A DNA stretch of 12,433 nt from positions 280,441 through 292,873 of the forward strand of contig MU069812.1 of NCBI GenBank assembly GCA_002284615.2, given 5' to 3'. This DNA is from Dunaliella salina. Lineage: Eukaryota; Chlorophyta; Chlorophyceae; Chlamydomonadales; Dunaliellaceae. The notes under the pieces are model-generated. The model did no database searches and was not told where the DNA came from. It saw nothing but the letters and a program-made list of their open reading frames with translations. This document shows, piece after piece, positions 8,070-12,433 of this stretch (position 1 is the stretch's first letter; each line of letters begins with the position of its first letter). Both the position numbers and the translations under genes were made by a program.

Positions 8070-8780
8070 ATGTGTGCCCTCAGAGGAATTTGATGATTAG
8101 ATAAGCATTTTAGCTTTAAAGCAGGCGAATTTGTACGGTTTAATGTGCTTGCATGGGTGCGGGCAGTTTCCTCAAAAGCAAGCCAGGTGGTGTCATGAAA
8201 AGGATTGCCTTCAATATTTACACAAGGTAAGGTTATGTCTGCCAGGTTCTCATCATCCTGAATGACCTGGTGCTTGGCAATGGCAGCAGCGCATTTGTTT
8301 CCAGCAATTCCAGCATGAGATTTAGCCTTGAAGAAATGAATTGGTGTAGGTGAGTTGCGCACAAGCTGTATGAATAGCTTGAAGATATGTATTTGAACAT
8401 GCTGGCGGTGGATACAGCTCTGGATACAGTATTTGTTTTCTGATTTGTTATAGTGAGTCAAGGCGATCAGTGGCAATTCAAGAGTAGCCTTGGAGGATGA
8501 CAGCTGCTATTGTGCCAATTCAGCCCTCATGATGTTGCTGGTGATTCCTGCTCCTTTTGGATTTACATAAATGGGGCTATGGCTGGCAGGGTGGTAAACA
8601 CCTGCACCTACCACCTGTTTTCCATGGTGTATATGGCAGCTCCCATCCGTGTATGCCCACTCTCTCCAGCTGTGGACTCTACGGACCAGATTAGGGCTAG
8701 ATGGGTTGAGTGGTGGTTGGAATTGTTGGAGGAAGCAGGGAGCGCTCCGCACTAGCCACAGCCAATCCATGTGTCTCAAG
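8070..8780 (-). pseudogene. Copy A: RNase HI domain, broken
   Basis: WREWAYTDGSCHIHHGKQ at about 8677-8625 gives the first catalytic D, and NIMRAELA at about 8530-8510 keeps the catalytic E that copy B has lost. A frame change with a stop follows at about 8507. The next frame covers IATD (about 8475), QHVQIHIFKLFIQLVRNSPT and KSHAGIAGNKCAAAIAKH, in which the last catalytic D is replaced by A. The remainder (NIEGNPFHDTTWLAFEETAR) runs to the interruption by copy B. Damage at different sites from B shows independent decay. Confidence 0.84.
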
Positions 8781-8799
8781 GACTATCACCCTATAGCCT

Positions 8800-9110
8800 A
8801 AACCCAGCTTTCTCCGGAACATGGGCACGCACATTCACCTTGTATAGCTTTCAAATGCTCACGGCCTCCTAGCAGCATCATTAAGACATGTGTGACCTTC
8901 CAACAAGGGCTGCAGCTCATGCCACCCTCCGCACTGCTCTGTTTAGTGTGTGGGCAGGGTCAGCACCACCCTTGCATTTCATCTGTAGTCCCATCAAGAG
9001 CGTTGGCTCAACACTCAGAAAGCCAACAGGCTCCTTAGTAGCTCTTTTTTCATTCTGCCTTGTACGCCAGCACCAGGCATGCTGGCGCTAGCTGAGGGAC
9101 CAAATTACCT
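8800..9110 (+). mobile_element. Copy D: strongly diverged endonuclease-end relic
   Basis: Plus-strand remnant aligning with B at about 6835-7150. CGCACATTCACCTTGTA matches the HIHLV codons, a stop replaces the E-x-K motif, then GGCCTCCTAGCAGCATCA matches the EASKQQH block. In frame 8888-9091, CDLPTRAAAHATLRTALFSV follows the pattern CDLxxxLxxAxAQVTLHTILLGV, and the end (CTTGTACGCCAGCACC) recalls the YAYKLAST codons. Many substitutions and small indels place it among the oldest copies. It points away from copy A, which lies head to head just to the left. Confidence 0.65.
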
Positions 9111-9424
9111 GGCTGAATGTCCAATCTCACAGTAAACTAAAACATTTCACGAGAGGGGTCTCAGCTCACGATTTGAGAGTCCGAAAAGAATAAGGAACTA
9201 ATAAAGGAAAAATTCGTCCAAGGCATTCTGCCCAAGTCCATGCGAAGAGGAAGGTCCCTTACTGAGTCATTTTACTCCTCAAAAAATCACTGCATACGCG
9301 ACAATCTGAATTCCTCAATGAAAGCATTTCAGAGGCTGCTGCCTGAGGACAATCCGGTGAACATCCATCAGCATCTACCTGAATCACCAATCATCTGCTA
9401 GCCTGGCCTTCTGTCTGGATTAAA
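9111..9424. other. Spacer / probable 3' UTR of the CreA-family gene
   Basis: Between relic D and the host gene's stop codon. On the minus strand this must contain the gene's 3' UTR. I find no TGTAA polyadenylation signal (the usual one in Chlamydomonadales) on the minus strand here, so the cleavage site is undetermined. Confidence 0.5.
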
Positions 9425-9748
9425 CTAGTTAGTACCGTCTCCTGGGATGACTTGGGATGCGCTCACAGGAGGGGCACTCACGGGAGGGGCAGGCTCCGGA
9501 TCTGGAATCTTGATGGCACAGAGGGATGTCTTGTAGCGACCCGAAGACACATTTCCTTCATCAGATGCACCTGACACTTGCAAGTAATTGGGTTTGTGCG
9601 CAACGGTTATGAATGTGGGCCGAAAAATGCTGGGACTGAGTCTGTGTAAACCAGAGCACAACAAGTGGAGCAAGATATGCAATTGCTGTTAAGACACATA
9701 TGTTATGTGTAACACATGTATGACACACATGCTATCATGTGCATGACA

Positions 9749-9798
<50 letters not shown>

Positions 9799-12331
9799 TT
9801 GCTCAACAGGAACTGGCGCGGTGCTTAACACATGCTGAGCCCCAAGGAGCCCCCCCCCCCCAAAAAAACTATATCACCTGTCAGCCTCGTGCTGTAGGCG
9901 ATGTAGAGTAAGCTGTTGCGCTTGGCGTCATATATCCTGCATCCGATGAAAGGTTGTGAACCAACAAGGTGAAGAAAGCACTCCATCAGGCTCACCTCAT
10001 CCTTCCAAATTGCAGAGCAAAAATCTTCACGTCATCCAGGGCAATCCTGTTCCAGGATCTGCGGCAGCGTTCTTCATGCTCAAGGCACATGACTGGGCCC
10101 AGGCAATGAACAGGGAAGGAAGTGCATGGTTTCATGCAAAAAGATGGCAAGATGTTGGTCTGACTCCTTCATGGGCAGGACCAGCAACTTCCCAGAGGCT
10201 TCAGGAATGCTCCAGACTCAAACAAAAGAAAAGTAACCGAGTTCCTTGAGATACGACGCTCCTGGCTTGCAGGTACATGTTAGGTGGCAAGTAGGACTGG
10301 ATTGGACAAATCCAGCCCCCAAAACTGGTAAAGTGAGCCTCCACTGAGCCTTACCTGCGCAGCCTAAGCGTCTTGTTTTTGAAGGGGTTGAAGCCCCTGG
10401 ACTCCGAGAACACCTCAGCACCCGACTTGCCTCCCAGCTTTGACATGTCTTTGATCACAACAGGTCCCACAACATCACACGACAGCGAAGCCTGACTGGG
10501 CTCACTAAAAAAGTCCTGCACGCATACACAGCAATTGACCCTTTCCTTTCCTCTCCTGCATGCATGTGTGGTCAATGTGTGCAAGTCCAGTCACCAAAAC
10601 ACCTGTAGAGGCCCACCAGGAGTATGCACATGTGCATAATCCATGATATTTGCAGACATCGTGATGCCAAATCTAGAGTGGTGGAAGCATTCAGAGTTAA
10701 GCAAAGGATTGCAACATCTGTTGTCCTTGGGATGCTTGAGTGGGGGTGCAAGTTTGATCGAGGTTGCTCACACAGGGCCCCTTCAAAAAGCAGGGCAATG
10801 GAGGTGCTCCAACCACGTATTGACTGGTATGTCCAACATTGCAAGGACAAAGCATTTCACCATCCCACACCTGGTGTGAAGGTGTTCCACCGAGGTAATG
10901 ACCCAGTCAAGTGAGAAACAGAGCACCATGACCTTTCAACAGCAATTCAATTGAATTGTAAACAACAATAACAGCATTGAATGTTCTCTACTGCATGCAC
11001 CAAAATAGCCTATTACCTTGGCCAGTTTGTCTGTCAAGGACCGCTTGAAATCAGAAAAGTACAAAGTCACGCCTTCAACTGCAGGTACGGAAGGAAGGGG
11101 AGTAACTATTTGTAAGATCCATGACACAATCTGGTGGCTTCAGTTGTCATAATGGACTTCTGAACGCATTTGCATTCATCCTCATTCAACATGTGCATCT
11201 AAGTGACTGGTGTGCATGCGCGCCCATTGAGAAGGGTAAAGAGGAGGATAAGTAGTTTGACTCGCAGCAGGGATGCTCAGCCCATAAAATTTTCTGACCA
11301 TGTACGCACAAGTCTGGACACTGTAAACACTTCTAACTGTTTTACATACAATGTTTAAATTGCGCACTGACTGCGCAAAATGAATTGTTTGCTTTTGGGG
11401 TAGACAGCGTAGCAGTGTGTGGGGGTGGAACCTAACAATTTTTCAATAAGTAGGTGATGGCCAGGTGCACCAACTTCCCTTTCCACATCTCCCAGCCCCC
11501 AAACAGACAGCAGCAAGGAGGAAAGAGAGAGGAAAAATCAGAAGAAATGGCAGCAGCGGCAAGGGGGGTAATGGTGGTCAAAGGGCTGGGGGATGCTGCG
11601 CCCACCCTTTCTTGACCCTACCTGACCAGATGCGCATGGAAAAACCAATTGCACAAACACTTCATTCATGCATTCTAACTTCAAAACCAAAGCCTAGAAG
11701 AGGCACGCAGAGCATCCCTGCAGAATCATAGTTTTCTTTCAGCTTCATAAAGTTTGTGCAGCACATTTACTTTGGCCACAACTTGCAGATGAACTGATTG
11801 ATGTCAGCACCACCAATAAAATCTGCTGGTGGTAATAAATTTTTCCTTAGATTTTTCAATCTCTAACTTGCAGCTTTGATTGCCATCCAGACCCCAACCC
11901 AGGCAGGTGCCTCTCAAACACACATTTGTCATCTGGGCATCTGTCAGCAAACAGTGCAGTGCTCCTAGTACAGACCTAGACCCAGATCAATTGCAGCCAG
12001 CTGCAACAGTTACACTCCAAATTTCCTTCAGCGCTTCCTTCAGCACTTCAAAAGAAGGGCCGCGTGCCCCCTGTAGGCAGGAAAGCTCTGACTCAACACA
12101 GCAGACCCAACATTTGCGAATGCCAGAGATCAGAACATTTGCTCGTCATGAACACCACATTTTTAAAACAGTCTGTGGCTTGCATACAAGCTCGGAAGAA
12201 CACAACCTTGTCAAGGGCTTTCAGCCACAGACAATTTATGCACTTACCAACAGGGTCATCGTACGCAGAAACCTCAATCATGTCCTTGAACAGAAATCCG
12301 CTTGCTTCAAATTCTCCGATTTGCTCAACAG
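9425..12331 (-). CDS. creA: CreA-family protein, plastid type (5' end off window)
   Basis: Five minus-strand exons join in frame: 12331-12248, 11078-11017, 10515-10355, 9936-9878 and 9570-9425 (stop TAG 9427-9425). All four introns are GT-AG: donors GTAAGT, GTAATA, GTAAGG and GTGATA; acceptors CTGCAG, CTGCAG, ATGCAG and GTGTCAG. The product reads EFEASGFLFKDMIEVSAYDDP, VVEGVTLYFSDFKRSLTDKL, DFFSEPSQASLSC, VGPVVI, EVFSESRGFNPFKNKTLRLR, IYDAKRNSLLYIAYSTRL and GRYKTSLCAIKIP, then a Pro-rich tail with a PPVSA repeat. This matches the CreA family (bacterial periplasmic protein, function unknown; plant and algal forms are usually plastid-directed), including the DDPxVxGVT motif. An N-terminal targeting peptide should lie beyond 12433. 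The acceptor of the rightmost exon is a choice (12331 fits best), and exon 5 could instead start at 9576. Confidence 0.9.
9750..9797. repeat. (CA)n microsatellite in intron 4
   Basis: About 48 bases of perfect CA repeat, preceded by degenerate ACACAT/ATGTGT units from about 9694. It lies wholly within the intron, so its length does not affect the coding sequence. Confidence 0.95.
9850..9868. repeat. C12-A7 homopolymer pair near a splice donor
   Basis: Twelve C followed by seven A on the plus strand. In gene sense this is T7 then G12 beginning 9 nt after the donor GT of the weak GTGATA splice site. Confidence 0.92.
10943..10958. repeat. 16-bp perfect palindrome
   Basis: CAATTCAATTGAATTG equals its own reverse complement. 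It lies in the 501-base intron 11016-10516. No function is apparent and it may be chance in AT-rich DNA. Confidence 0.7.
11079..12247 (-). other. Large intron (1169 bases) of the CreA-family gene
   Basis: Lies between the codons for DDPV and VEGV, which are contiguous in the family, so no exon is missing. Donor GTAAGT, acceptor CTGCAG. The plus-strand open frame at 11465-11731 inside it has low-complexity composition and no recognisable motif. At 12023-12046 there is an imperfect tandem duplication of a 12-mer (TTCCTTCAGCGC / TTCCTTCAGCAC). I see no element copy in it. Confidence 0.8.
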
Positions 12332-12367
12332 CTGCAGAAGCATTGCCTGCTCTTGTGCGCACAGAAG

Positions 12368-12368
<1 letters not shown>

Positions 12369-12433
<65 letters not shown>
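12369..12433. repeat. (GT)n microsatellite at the right edge
   Basis: At least 65 bases of perfect TG repeat running off the window. On the minus strand it is (CA)n about 40 bases upstream of the exon acceptor at 12331, so it is probably the 3' end of the next upstream intron. Confidence 0.95.

Larger units (their letters stand above)
8061..8785 (-). mobile_element. Copy A, 5' part (RNase H half)
   Basis: Minus-strand half of the outermost element. It begins near 8785 in sequence homologous to B at about 5530-5600 (LQQFQPPLNPSSPNLV upstream of WREWAYTDGS) and ends at the codons for RAHMHS at 8069. Removing 3710-8069 joins it to 3709 so that CACATGCACTCAAATCATAGACTTGG is read as HMHSNHRLG, in the same frame as B's HMHSKYRLG. 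Its 5' end is fuzzy; it is probably a 5' truncation, with the relic D starting just beyond. Confidence 0.87.
9571..9877 (-). other. Intron 4 of the CreA-family gene (numbered within window)
   Basis: 307 bases between exons 9936-9878 and 9570-9425. In gene sense it starts GTGATATAG, then T7 and G12, and later a (GT)n run. The region 9694-9710 also contains ACACATA-TGT-TATGTGT, a 7-bp inverted repeat. The donor is weaker than those of the other introns. Confidence 0.8.

Noticed and set aside
10624..10914. Overlapping plus-strand open frames of 78-96 codons
   Set aside because: They fall in the intron between exons 11078-11017 and 10515-10355 and show no domain.
11465..11731. Plus-strand open frame of 88 codons rich in Arg, Gly and Lys
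   Set aside because: Lies inside the large intron of the CreA-family gene on the opposite strand, of simple composition and without any motif.
1..12433. CRISPR array, tRNA or rRNA
   Set aside because: The repeats present are microsatellites or dispersed element copies without regular spacers, and I found no cloverleaf or ribosomal core sequence.

Overview
The window looks like nuclear DNA from a green alga, most likely a member of Chlamydomonadales with moderate GC such as a Dunaliella- or Haematococcus-like species. This is inferred from three things: a spliced gene for a plastid-type CreA-family protein, long (GT/CA)n microsatellites inside introns, and many decayed copies of a non-LTR-type retroelement whose C-terminal protein I know as common in volvocalean algae. 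I see no rRNA, tRNA or CRISPR array.

Layout: 1-26 is a CT microsatellite. About 215-700 is an old plus-strand relic (copy E) of the retroelement 3' end. 701-2487 holds nothing I recognise. 2501-8785 is a nest of three retroelements, one inside another. Copy A (minus strand) is the outermost and is split into 8785-8061 and 3709-2501. Copy B (plus, 3710-8060) sits in A's RNase H/zinc-knuckle linker and is flanked by a 9-bp target-site duplication. Copy C (minus, 7990-7297), 5' truncated, sits in B's 3' UTR and is flanked by a 13-bp target-site duplication. About 8800-9110 is another old plus-strand relic (copy D). 9425 to about 12331 is the 3' part of a host gene on the minus strand: five exons joining in frame into a CreA-family domain and its C-terminus, with the 5' exons beyond the right edge.

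The element protein, read mainly from B, runs in this order: PHD finger; a conserved central region of unknown function, possibly methyltransferase-like; RNase HI domain; CX2CX7HX4C zinc knuckle; PD-(D/E)XK restriction-like endonuclease; a short C-terminal tail ending in NPPDPH. A 3' UTR of roughly 110-160 bp follows, ending in a TTTTC-type pyrimidine tail. No reverse transcriptase is visible, so B is probably 5' truncated or depends on an enzyme made elsewhere. All copies are broken except the short endonuclease frame in C.

The main structural points are the datable nesting (A before B before C), each insertion lying antisense to its host copy, and the resulting inverted repeat of about 640 bp per arm (B tail against C) that could fold into a long hairpin RNA.
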